NCBI GenBank assembly: GCA_009469685.1
Contig: SSTA01000155.1
Location: 1-24,503 of the forward strand
DNA: 24,503 bases
From: Azonexaceae bacterium
GTDB lineage: Bacteria > Pseudomonadota > Gammaproteobacteria > Burkholderiales > Rhodocyclaceae
Direction: 5' to 3'
Part shown: positions 10,220 to 17,021 of the stretch, piece after piece
Layout of the letters: the number at the start of each line of letters is the position of its first letter
Numbering within the stretch: position 1 is the first letter of the stretch
Notes under the pieces: generated by a model
What the model was told of the DNA's origin: nothing
Databases searched by the model: none
What the model saw: the letters and a program-made list of their open reading frames with translations, nothing else
Made by a program: the position numbers and the translations under genes

Positions 10220-10768
10220 TCAATAGGCGGGTTTCTCCTTGGCGTCGTTATAGCGCGCCACGCCTTCCATGATTTCCTTCTTCGCTTCCTCGGGACCGCA
10301 CCAGCCGGTCACCTTGACGAACTTGCCCGGTTCCAGATCCTTGTAGTGAGCAAAGAAGTGGGCGATCTGGTCGAGAATGATCGTCGGGATGTCGGCATGG
10401 GTCTGGACGCTGCGATACATGGGGGTGAGCTTGTCCACGGGAACCGCGAGAAGCTTGGCGTCGGCCCCCGCTTCGTCGGTCATGGACAGCATGCCGATGG
10501 GGCGACAACGGACCACGACTCCAGGCGGCAAGGGAAACTGGGTCACGACCAGCACATCCACCGGGTCGCCGTCGCCGGCGATGGTATGGGGGATGTAGCC
10601 GTAGTTGCAGGGATAGTGCATCGACGTGCCCATGAACCGATCGACGAAGATGGCGCCGCTTTCTTTGTCAACTTCGTATTTGATCGGGTCGGCATGGGCC
10701 GAGATCTCGATGACGACGTTGAAATCGTTGGGGAGGGACTTGCCGGAGGGAACATTGTTGAGGGCCAT
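10220..10768 (-). CDS. ppa: inorganic pyrophosphatase Ppa
   Basis: This is a soluble family I pyrophosphatase, which splits pyrophosphate to two phosphates with Mg2+. The product is 182 residues, typical of the bacterial hexameric form. Motifs include [38 protein letters not shown], the signature DGDPVDVLV with its three metal-binding Asp residues, and [15 protein letters not shown] toward the C-terminus. It is the first gene of the ppa-nadE-glnB run on the minus strand. A TATAAT lies 33 bases before the ATG and a GAAGAG sequence serves as ribosome-binding site. Confidence 0.97.
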   Translation of the reverse strand: MALNNVPSGKSLPNDFNVVIEISAHADPIKYEVDKESGAIFVDRFMGTSMHYPCNYGYIPHTIAGDGDPVDVLVVTQFPLPPGVVVRCRPIGMLSMTDEAGADAKLLAVPVDKLTPMYRSVQTHADIPTIILDQIAHFFAHYKDLEPGKFVKVTGWCGPEEAKKEIMEGVARYNDAKEKPAY

Positions 10769-10800
10769 GACGATCTCTTCGGGTTGTTGTGAGAGCGACG

Positions 10801-10806
10801 ATTATA
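10801..10806 (-). promoter_or_regulatory. -10-like element for ppa-nadE-glnB
   Basis: The minus strand reads TATAAT 33 bases before the ppa ATG, predicting a leader of about 26 bases. The -35 region at 17 bases (ATCCGA) is a poor match. Supported by the perfect hexamer and its position only. Confidence 0.45.
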
Positions 10807-10885
10807 GCGCCAGCCCCGATGCGTCGGATGCCTTTTGCCAACGCCCGCGAGACGCCCTCCAGGGGAGTCCAGGCAACTTTACGTA

Positions 10886-10915
10886 TTGACAATCATTCTC
10901 ATTACTGAATACAAT
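10886..10915 (+). promoter_or_regulatory. sigma-70 promoter of the iron operon
   Basis: A perfect -35 TTGACA at 10886-10891 and a -10 TACAAT at 10910-10915 are separated by 18 bases. This is the best promoter in the window. Transcription should begin near 10922, which gives a leader of about 25 bases before the hemP start at 10947. Both hexamers are covered by Fur-box-like sequences, so repression under iron-replete conditions is expected. Confidence 0.75.
10887..10901. promoter_or_regulatory. Fur-box-like site 1
   Basis: Against the 7-1-7 Fur consensus TGATAATnATTATCA, this 15-mer (TGACAATCATTCTCA) matches 12 of 14 informative positions. It starts inside the -35 hexamer. Counted by eye; binding is inferred. 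Confidence 0.75.
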
Positions 10916-10929
10916 GAGAACCATTCGCA
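10915..10929. promoter_or_regulatory. Fur-box-like site 2
   Basis: TGAGAACCATTCGCA matches 10 of 14 informative positions of the 7-1-7 Fur consensus. It starts at the last base of the -10 hexamer and covers the expected start of transcription. Weaker than site 1, but the spacing of 28 bases between site starts would let two dimers cover the whole promoter. Confidence 0.5.
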
Positions 10930-10946
10930 TTCCTATCGTAGAGATC

Positions 10947-11132
10947 ATGGAAAGTCCCTTCTGCCCCACGCCACCGCCCCCTGAAGATTCCACCGCGCCT
11001 CAGGGCATCGGTTCGGCGACCATTGCAAGCCGCGACCTGTTCGGCACCCTCAAGGCGCTGGAAATCGACCATGCGGGTCAGCGCTATGTACTGCGCATCA
11101 CCCGCGAGAACAAGTTGATCCTCACCAAATAG
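10947..11132 (+). CDS. hemP: HemP/HmuP-family hemin uptake protein
   Basis: The product is 61 residues. The C-terminal half holds the HemP family pattern: IASRDLFGTL, IDHAGQRYVLRITRE and the terminal NKLILTK. The N-terminal part is Pro-rich and variable. In some betaproteobacteria HmuP is needed for expression of haem-receptor genes, so the role may be regulatory rather than transport. The ORF also has an ATG at 10914, but that codon overlaps the -10 hexamer of the only promoter and cannot be in the mRNA. The start at 10947 follows a GAGA sequence and gives the normal family length. No haem receptor or haem ABC transporter gene is adjacent; the next genes handle non-haem iron. Confidence 0.85.
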   Translation: MESPFCPTPPPPEDSTAPQGIGSATIASRDLFGTLKALEIDHAGQRYVLRITRENKLILTK

Positions 11133-11233
11133 AGCCCGCAACCCCTCTCCCTGCCTCGCCCAAATTCCGTTAATCCGCTCTCCCGCAAGCCAGCCGAGTC
11201 TGCCAGCCAGCACGAGATCCCCAGGAGTCTTCC

Positions 11234-11779
11234 ATGCTGACTGCACGCCAATTCATTGCCACTTTGCTTGTCTCCGCCGCCTGCTGCGGATCCGCCCAAG
11301 CGCTCGAATATCCCATCGGAACCCCGCAGCAGAAAGCGGGAATGGAAATCGCCGCAGTCTATCTGCAGCCGGTTGAAATGGAGCCGGACGGGATGATGCG
11401 CAAGGCGTCGGAATCGGACATCCATCTGGAGGCCGACATCCACGCCCTGGCCAACAACCCCAACGGCTTCGAAGAAGGCGCCTGGATGCCTTATCTCCTG
11501 GTCAGGTTCGAAGTCAGCAAGATCGGAGGCGATTTCAAGGTCTCCGGCGATTTCATGCCCATGGTCGCCAATGACGGCCCCCATTACGGCGACAACGTCA
11601 AGCTCGCCGGTCCCGGCAAATACAAGGTGAAATTCACCATCCTGCCACCCTCGGAAAACAAGCACGCCCACTTCGGCCGCCACACCGACCGGGCCACCGG
11701 CGTCCGTCCCTGGTTCAAGCCCTTCGACGTGGAATACGAGTTCACCTACGTCGGCATCGGCAAGAAGGGCGGGTACTGA
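11234..11779 (+). CDS. ftrA: periplasmic P19/Tpd-family iron-binding protein (FtrA-like)
   Basis: Members of this family (P19 of Campylobacter, FetP of E. coli, FtrA of Bordetella) bind iron or copper in the periplasm and serve ferrous-iron uptake. The product is 181 residues with a signal peptide (1-23, cut near AQA-LEYP). Metal-site motifs are present: H64-L-E66 in DIHLEADIHA, M110 and H117 in MVANDGPHYG, and H150 in FGRHTD. The spacings H64-M110-H117 equal those I recall for the P19 ligands; the last His is about four residues nearer. A CAGGAG ribosome-binding site lies 7 bases upstream. The porin gene begins one base after its stop, so translation is likely coupled. The gene is 101 bases after hemP. 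Confidence 0.92.
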   Translation: MLTARQFIATLLVSAACCGSAQALEYPIGTPQQKAGMEIAAVYLQPVEMEPDGMMRKASESDIHLEADIHALANNPNGFEEGAWMPYLLVRFEVSKIGGDFKVSGDFMPMVANDGPHYGDNVKLAGPGKYKVKFTILPPSENKHAHFGRHTDRATGVRPWFKPFDVEYEFTYVGIGKKGGY

Positions 11780-11780
11780 C

Positions 11781-13265
11781 ATGAACGCTTCGCCGCTGAT
11801 CGCCGCCCTCGTCGCGGCGGGCTTGGTCACGCCCGCAATCGCTGCACCGCCGGACCCCGCGCTGCTGGAAAAACTGATCGCCCGCATGGAGCGCCTGGAA
11901 GCCCGCAATGCCGAACTGGAAAAGGAAGTGAAGGCGCTCAAGACCGAAAACGACAAGGTTGCCCAGGGACTCGACAGTGACCGCATTTCCCAATACGAAC
12001 CGGAACTCACCGCACGCCTGAAGGCCGTTGAGAAAGATGCCCTCGACATGAGGAAGGCGGCAAAGAAGATCGACGCCCTCGACGGTCTCAAGGCCGGCGC
12101 CACCCTGACCACCGTCGGCCAACATGCCTGGGGTCTGCCCAAGGGAACCCGGGACGACGGCGGGCAACTCAATTACCGGGCCGACGTCACGGTCGAACTG
12201 CCCTTGGATCCGATCGGCGACATCGACCAGAAGCTCTTCGCCCACTTCCGTATGGGTCAGGGTCTGGGCCTCAACACCCCCTTCGGCAACCTCGGCCATT
12301 TCGCCAGCGCCCCCAATGCGGTCGCCTTCCGCGCCAGCGGCTCGAATCCCGACGATTCGGTGGCCATCCTCGGCGAAGCCTGGTATCAGGCGTCGATTCC
12401 CCTGCCCTTCGGCGGATTCAAACCCCATTCCCGCGAAGCCCTGGAACTGACCTTCGGCAAGATGGACATATTCGGCTTCTTCGACCAGAACGCGGTGGCC
12501 GGCGACGAATCCAAACAATTCCTCAATTCCGTCTTTGTCCATAATCCGCTCCTCGATGCCGGGGGAGAGGTCGCCGTAGACGCCAATGGATTCCAGCCGG
12601 GATTCGTGGCCGCCTACGTCAATACTTCGGAGAAGAGCCAGCCCTGGCGCCTGTCCCTGGGCGTCTTCGGCGCCGGGGAGAGGGGCGCCAATTACCAGCG
12701 CAGCTTGGCCGCGCCCCTGGTGATCGCGCAGGCCGAGCGGCAAGTCCGCCTGTTTGGCGGCCTGGCCGGAAGCTATCGCCTTTATGCCTGGAATCGCACC
12801 AAGGCTGCCGACCTTGCAGGCAATCGGGAAAGGCACACGGGCATTGGATTCTCGCTGGATCAGCAGGTCGGGGACGGCGTCGGCCTCTTCGCCCGCTATG
12901 GCAAATTGGTCAGCGGCGAATCTCCCTTCGACCAGGGACTCGCCCTTGGGGCTGCCTTCAACGGCAGCTACTGGGGCCGCGGCGGTGACACCCTGGGCCT
13001 GGCGGGCAGTTGGCTGAAGGCCAGCGACGATTATCGGGCTGCCGGCGGCAGTGGATGCCTGGGAGTTGATGACGCCGACAACTGCCTGGGAGCCTTTAGC
13101 TTCTCTCCCGCCGGGGCCGAAAGGGTTGCCGAAATCTACTATCGCTACCGAGTATCGCCCCAATTCGACCTGACGCCGGACTTCCAGTGGGTCGCCCGTC
13201 CGGGAGCCAATCCCGATGCCCGCTCGGCCCGCGTACTCGGCCTGCGAGCCAATCTCGCTTTCTAA
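11781..13265 (+). CDS. OprB-type outer-membrane porin with N-terminal coiled coil
   Basis: The product is 494 residues. A signal peptide (about 1-21, ending AIA-APP) precedes a strongly heptad-like region, about residues 28-90 (LLEKLIARMERLEARNAELE and onward), predicted to form a coiled coil. The remainder is a beta-barrel that ends LGLRANLAF with C-terminal Phe. Barrel motifs such as LELTFGKMDIFGFFDQNAVA and QFLNSVFVHNPLLDAGG match the carbohydrate-selective porin OprB family. The gene sits between ftrA (1-base gap) and an ftrB-like gene (11-base gap), within one operon. This position suggests it passes ferrous iron or an iron ligand rather than sugar. That is inference; the family call does not fix the solute. 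Confidence 0.82.
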   Translation: MNASPLIAALVAAGLVTPAIAAPPDPALLEKLIARMERLEARNAELEKEVKALKTENDKVAQGLDSDRISQYEPELTARLKAVEKDALDMRKAAKKIDALDGLKAGATLTTVGQHAWGLPKGTRDDGGQLNYRADVTVELPLDPIGDIDQKLFAHFRMGQGLGLNTPFGNLGHFASAPNAVAFRASGSNPDDSVAILGEAWYQASIPLPFGGFKPHSREALELTFGKMDIFGFFDQNAVAGDESKQFLNSVFVHNPLLDAGGEVAVDANGFQPGFVAAYVNTSEKSQPWRLSLGVFGAGERGANYQRSLAAPLVIAQAERQVRLFGGLAGSYRLYAWNRTKAADLAGNRERHTGIGFSLDQQVGDGVGLFARYGKLVSGESPFDQGLALGAAFNGSYWGRGGDTLGLAGSWLKASDDYRAAGGSGCLGVDDADNCLGAFSFSPAGAERVAEIYYRYRVSPQFDLTPDFQWVARPGANPDARSARVLGLRANLAF

Positions 13266-13276
13266 CGCCCACGACC

Positions 13277-13654
13277 ATGCCTCCGCTATTTCTCTCCTGC
13301 TTACGTCCGGGCACCTGGATGTCGGTCTCCGTCGCCGGAATGGCTCTCGCCTTGCTGCTCACCGCAGCTCCGCCGACCCGGGCCGATGACCTACCCACGA
13401 TCAAGCTGCTCATCAAGGATGGGCGTTTTCAGCCGGCCACCCTGGAAGTCCCAGCCGATACCAAGTTCCGCCTGGAAATCACCAACCAGGGCCCCGGCCC
13501 GGAGGAATTCGAGAGTACCGAATTGCGCAAGGAAAAGGTGATCGCCGCCGGGGTCACCTCCAACCTCATTTTCCAGCCCCTGAAACCCGGTAGCTACAAA
13601 TTCTTCGGCGAATTCCACCCGGACACCGCCCAGGGGCAGATGGTGGCGAAGTAA
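13277..13654 (+). CDS. ftrB: periplasmic cupredoxin-domain protein (FtrB-like)
   Basis: The product is 125 residues from ATG 13277; an alternative ATG at 13319 gives 111 residues with a cleaner signal peptide (VAGMALALLL ... TRA-DDL). Neither has a strong ribosome-binding site. The mature 85 or so residues match the small cupredoxin of FtrABCD loci: IKDGRFQPATLEVPA, FRLEITNQGPGPEEFES, LKPGSYKFFGEFHP. The mature chain has no cysteine, so it cannot form a normal type 1 blue-copper site; Glu and His side chains in PEEFES and EFHPD are candidate ligands, as in the cupredoxin part of EfeO. In Bordetella, FtrB is proposed to work with FtrA and the FtrC permease to move ferrous iron through an oxidation step. 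No ftrC is found here. Confidence 0.82.
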   Translation: MPPLFLSCLRPGTWMSVSVAGMALALLLTAAPPTRADDLPTIKLLIKDGRFQPATLEVPADTKFRLEITNQGPGPEEFESTELRKEKVIAAGVTSNLIFQPLKPGSYKFFGEFHPDTAQGQMVAK

Positions 13655-13672
13655 ATCGCTCCGGGGGAAATC

Positions 13673-15076
13673 ATGGGGGAACACGTTCTGACCTTTCATC
13701 CGACCCGGCCGGGTACGGCGTCCCAAGGGCGAAGCGCCCGGCTCGGGCTGTTCCTGCGCCGCCATCGCCGGGCGGTGATTGCCGTTCAGTGGGGGGTGGT
13801 CATCGTCTACGCCGTCCTCGTCATCGTTCCCGCCTTTCTCCCCCTCCCCCCGGAAAGCGCCCACATCTGGGACAACCTGCGGCTCTTCGCTCAGTTCTGC
13901 TTCTGGGGCCTGTGGTGGCCGGGCGTCATGATCGCCACTGTAAGCCTCGGCCGTGTCTGGTGCGGCCTCTTCTGTCCCGAGGGCTTCATCTCCGAGCAGA
14001 TCAGCCGTTTCGGCCGCGGCCACCCGCTGCCCCGCTGGCTGAAGTGGTCTGGCTGGCCCTTTGTCGCCTTCGTCTGCACCACGGTCTATGGCCAATTGGT
14101 GAGCGTTTACGAATACCCCCAGGCGGCGCTGCTGGTCCTGGGCGGCTCCACCGTGGCCGCCGTCGCCATCGGCCTCCTCTACGGCCGTGAAAAGCGCATC
14201 TGGTGCCGCTACTTGTGCCCCGCGTCCGGCGTCTTCGCCGTCCTGGCCAAGATCGCCCCGCTCCACTACCGCGTCGACCGGGCCGCCTGGGACCGCCACG
14301 ATGGCGACTTCACCCCGGTGAATTGCGCCCCCCTGGTGGATGTGCGTCGCATGACCAGCGCTTCCGAATGCCATGCCTGCGGGCGCTGCGCCGGCCAGCG
14401 GGAGGCCGTGGCGCTCGCCTGGCGTTCCCCCTTCGCCGAAGTGCTCGACCCGGAAAACCCCGCCCGCACGCCGGAGGCCCTGACGCTGCTGTTCGGCGTC
14501 CTGGGCATCGCCACCGCCGCCTTCCAGTGGACAGTCAGCCCCTGGTTCCGCGATGCCAAGCTGGCGCTGGCCGACTGGCTGGTGGAACGCGAGTACTTTG
14601 CCCTGCTGGACAACGATGCCCCCTGGTGGCTGCTCACCCACGTCCCGGAAGCCAGCGACCTGTTCACCTGGCTCGACGGCGCCCTCATCCTCGCCTACCT
14701 GCTGGGCGGCGGCTTCGTCCTCGGCAGCCTGCTCTGGCTCGGCCCCGCCCTGGCCGCCCGCCTCACTAGCCACCCGTCCTATTCGTGGCAGCGCTTCACC
14801 CTGGCGTTGACGCCCATGGCGGCCGCCAGTGTCATTCTCGGGCTCTCCATGCTCACCGTGAGCCATCTCAAAGCCGAACACCTCTGGCTTGGTTGGCTGC
14901 CCGCCTTCCGCGTCGCCTTGCTCGCAGCGGGAAGCCTTGGCTGCCTCGTCCTCGCCGCTCGATTGGCGCGGCAATCCGGCACGGCAAGCGCTGCCCGGTT
15001 CGGCGCGACTTTGGCCATGGCCTGGCCCGTTCTGCTCATGGTCGGCGTCTGGTCCCTGGTCTTCTTTCGCTGGTAG
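13673..15076 (+). CDS. ftrD: membrane 4Fe-4S polyferredoxin (FtrD-like)
   Basis: The product is 467 residues with about eight to ten membrane segments; two near residues 35-90 and several after 260 are clear. Cys motifs of the NapH/CcoG-like membrane ferredoxin group are present: C97-GLF-C101-P, C178-RYL-C182-P, and C218 with C233-HA-C236-GR-C239. The last group lacks the closing CxxxCP of a classical ferredoxin motif, but C218 can supply a fourth ligand. In FtrABCD this protein is proposed to take electrons released when ferrous iron is oxidised during uptake. A GGGGGAA ribosome-binding site precedes the ATG. The tonB start follows the stop directly with no gap. Confidence 0.87.
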   Translation: MGEHVLTFHPTRPGTASQGRSARLGLFLRRHRRAVIAVQWGVVIVYAVLVIVPAFLPLPPESAHIWDNLRLFAQFCFWGLWWPGVMIATVSLGRVWCGLFCPEGFISEQISRFGRGHPLPRWLKWSGWPFVAFVCTTVYGQLVSVYEYPQAALLVLGGSTVAAVAIGLLYGREKRIWCRYLCPASGVFAVLAKIAPLHYRVDRAAWDRHDGDFTPVNCAPLVDVRRMTSASECHACGRCAGQREAVALAWRSPFAEVLDPENPARTPEALTLLFGVLGIATAAFQWTVSPWFRDAKLALADWLVEREYFALLDNDAPWWLLTHVPEASDLFTWLDGALILAYLLGGGFVLGSLLWLGPALAARLTSHPSYSWQRFTLALTPMAAASVILGLSMLTVSHLKAEHLWLGWLPAFRVALLAAGSLGCLVLAARLARQSGTASAARFGATLAMAWPVLLMVGVWSLVFFRW

Positions 15077-15754
15077 ATGATGTCCGCCGTCCTCGCACCG
15101 CCCCGGAACCCTCCTTACGTTGGGCCCGCCTATCCCTGGCGCAGCTTGGTCTTGGTCGTCGCCGCCCACAGCCTAGTGCTGATCACCTTGAGCCGGCTGG
15201 ATCGCCTACCCTCGCTTCCCGAGGCACCGACCCTGACCGTCGATCTGCTGACCCCACCGGCGCCGATGGCTCCGGTCGCGGCTCCCGCGCCGCCGACCCG
15301 GGTCGAAAAGCGGCCCTCTCCCCGCCCCCAACCCGCGGCCCAAGCGCGCGCGCCCTTGCTGGCCACCGCCGGTCCTTCCCCGGTCGACGCAAGCGCCCCG
15401 CCCGCACCCCCTGCTCCGCCAGCTTCGGCAGCGCCTGCCGCCCCGTCTGCCGCAACCGCTCCCGCAACGCTGACCCAAGCACGCTTCGACGCCGACTACC
15501 TGCATAACCCGGCCCCCGCCTATCCCCCCATCTCCCGCCGGCTGGGCGAAGAGGGCAAGGTCGTGCTACGGGTCTTCGTCGAGTCCAATGGCCGCGCCGC
15601 CCAGGTGGAAATCCGGACCGCCAGCGGTTCGACCCGCCTCGATCAGGCCGCTGCCGATGCCGTCGCCCAGTGGAAATTCGTTCCCGCCCGGCGCGGCGAG
15701 GAGTCTGTGGGCGCCTGGGTTCTCATCCCCATCATCTTTTCGCTGAAAGGCTAG
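15077..15754 (+). CDS. tonB: TonB energy-transducing protein
   Basis: The product is 225 residues. A single N-terminal membrane anchor (about residues 23-40) includes an AHSLVL motif, equivalent to the SxxxH face that meets ExbB-ExbD. A Pro/Ala-rich periplasmic linker runs from about residue 52 to 130. The C-terminal domain holds the TonB pattern NPAPAYPPISRRLGEEG, VVLRVFVESNG and AVAQWKFVPAR. The gene starts immediately after the ftrD stop; ATG 15077 and 15080 are both usable. It is followed by exbB after 2 bases. This is a dedicated TonB for the receptor four genes on, in tonB-exbB-exbD order. Confidence 0.93.
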   Translation: MMSAVLAPPRNPPYVGPAYPWRSLVLVVAAHSLVLITLSRLDRLPSLPEAPTLTVDLLTPPAPMAPVAAPAPPTRVEKRPSPRPQPAAQARAPLLATAGPSPVDASAPPAPPAPPASAAPAAPSAATAPATLTQARFDADYLHNPAPAYPPISRRLGEEGKVVLRVFVESNGRAAQVEIRTASGSTRLDQAAADAVAQWKFVPARRGEESVGAWVLIPIIFSLKG

Positions 15755-15756
15755 AC

Positions 15757-16518
15757 ATGGAAACCTCCCTGGGCCTCGCCCACTTCTTCGTGGCCGCCGA
15801 CGGCATTGCCCGCTTGGTCCTCGGTCTGCTGCTGATCGCCTCCCTGGGCACCTGGACCCTGATCGTCACCAAGGGGATTCAAGTCTTTCGCCTGCGTCGC
15901 CGGAGCGAAGCCTTCCTCGCCGACTTCTGGCAGGCTCCCAACCTGGAGGCCGTGGCCGGCCGCCTGCGCGAACGGGGCACCACCGATCCTTTCTCCCATC
16001 TGGTACACCACGGCTTCACCGCCATCGAGTTGCAGAACCGCGGCGGCCGACGCGCCCTCATCGACAGCGGCTCCCCCGACGAACTGTTGACCCGGGCCCT
16101 GAAGCGGGCCATCGACGAGGATCGCAGCCGGCTCGAATTCGGCCAGACCTTCCTTGCCACCGTGGCCTCGTCGGCCCCCTTCGTCGGACTCTTCGGCACG
16201 GTCTGGGGCATTTACCACGCCCTGCTGGCCATCGGCGTTGCCGGCCAGGGCACCCTCGACAAGGTGGCGGGGCCGGTGGGCGAAGCCCTGGTCATGACCG
16301 GCATCGGCCTGGCCGTCGCCATTCCTGCCGCGATTGCCTACAACGCCTTCGCCCGCGCCAATCGCAATCTCCTCGCCCGCCTCAACGCCTTCGCCTACGA
16401 CGTCTTCGCCTTCCTCGCCACCGGCGTCAAGACCTCGCCCATGCTCTCCGACGCCCGCGACACCAGCGAGAAGGTCATCGCCCTGGCCCGTTCCCAGGCC
16501 GGGTTTGCCGCGCTCTGA
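15757..16518 (+). CDS. exbB: ExbB proton-channel protein
   Basis: ExbB forms the pentameric inner-membrane scaffold that, with ExbD, turns the proton gradient into TonB movement. The product is 253 residues. Hydrophobic segments lie at about 16-36 (ARLVLGLLLIASLGTWTLIV), 128-150 and 168-190. The family core is visible as FLATVASSAPFVGLFGTVWGIY and MTGIGLAVAIPAAIAYN. The start at 15757 is chosen because AAAGG lies 6 bases upstream and because it follows the tonB stop closely; longer in-frame readings would overlap tonB by 87 bases. exbD follows after 11 bases. Confidence 0.94.
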   Translation: METSLGLAHFFVAADGIARLVLGLLLIASLGTWTLIVTKGIQVFRLRRRSEAFLADFWQAPNLEAVAGRLRERGTTDPFSHLVHHGFTAIELQNRGGRRALIDSGSPDELLTRALKRAIDEDRSRLEFGQTFLATVASSAPFVGLFGTVWGIYHALLAIGVAGQGTLDKVAGPVGEALVMTGIGLAVAIPAAIAYNAFARANRNLLARLNAFAYDVFAFLATGVKTSPMLSDARDTSEKVIALARSQAGFAAL

Positions 16519-16529
16519 GAACCCACGCC

Positions 16530-16949
16530 ATGGCCTTCGCCTCCCTAGACACCGACGACGATGCCCCGCTGGCCGAGATCAACATGATTCCGTTGATCGA
16601 CGTCATGCTGGTACTGCTGGTCATCTTCATGGTCACCGCGCCGCTCCTCACTCATGCCGTCAAAGTAGAGCTGCCCAGGGCGAGTTCCGCCCCCAATCAG
16701 ACCAAAGCCGACCACATCCAATTGGCCGTCGACGCCGATGGCCAAGTGCTGTGGAACGGTGAACCGGTAGACGATCCCGTCCTCGGCGAACGACTCGCCG
16801 CAGCCGCCCGCCAGTCGCCGCAGCCCGAGGTCCAACTCCGTGCCGACCGCAGTACGCCCTACGCGCGAGTCGCTCAGACTCTGTCGACCACTGCCCGGGC
16901 GGGACTGAGCCGTATCGGCTTCGTCACCGATCCCTCGCCTCCCGACTGA
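16530..16949 (+). CDS. exbD: ExbD proton-channel protein
   Basis: The product is 139 residues with one N-terminal membrane segment (about 22-40) that contains the functional Asp in MIPLIDVMLVLLVIFMV. The segment EINMIPLIDVMLVLL is the strict family signature, where the Asp carries protons. The periplasmic part ends with the usual STPYARVAQTLSTTARAGLSRIGFVT helix-strand pair. It completes the tonB-exbB-exbD unit. A 72-base gap with short direct repeats separates it from the receptor gene. Confidence 0.95.
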   Translation: MAFASLDTDDDAPLAEINMIPLIDVMLVLLVIFMVTAPLLTHAVKVELPRASSAPNQTKADHIQLAVDADGQVLWNGEPVDDPVLGERLAAAARQSPQPEVQLRADRSTPYARVAQTLSTTARAGLSRIGFVTDPSPPD

Positions 16950-16969
16950 CCGTTTTCCCCCAACCCATA

Positions 16970-16997
16970 GCCAGCCAGCCTTTTTCGCCAGCCAGCC
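16970..16997 (+). repeat. short direct repeat before the receptor gene
   Basis: The 11-mer GCCAGCCAGCC occurs at 16970-16980 and again at 16987-16997, split by a short T-run. A related AGCCAGCC-type stretch lies at 11189-11211, before ftrA. The repeats are low in complexity and may be chance in GC-rich spacer. Confidence 0.5.
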
Positions 16998-17021
16998 CCC
17001 CAACAATTGCAGGAGTTTCTG

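Noticed and set aside
10914..10946. Eleven extra N-terminal codons for hemP from ATG 10914
   Set aside because: The ATG overlaps the -10 hexamer of the only visible promoter, so it would not be in the mRNA.
11742..13163. A 473-codon open frame antisense to the OprB-type porin
   Set aside because: Shadow of the porin gene; composition not protein-like.
13391..15169. A 592-codon open frame antisense to the cupredoxin and ftrD-like genes
   Set aside because: Product is low-complexity (Gly, Glu, Gln and Ala rich) with no motif; a shadow of the real genes.
17007..17021. TTG start for the siderophore receptor
   Set aside because: The AGGAG ribosome-binding site lies downstream of it and is well spaced for GTG 17022.
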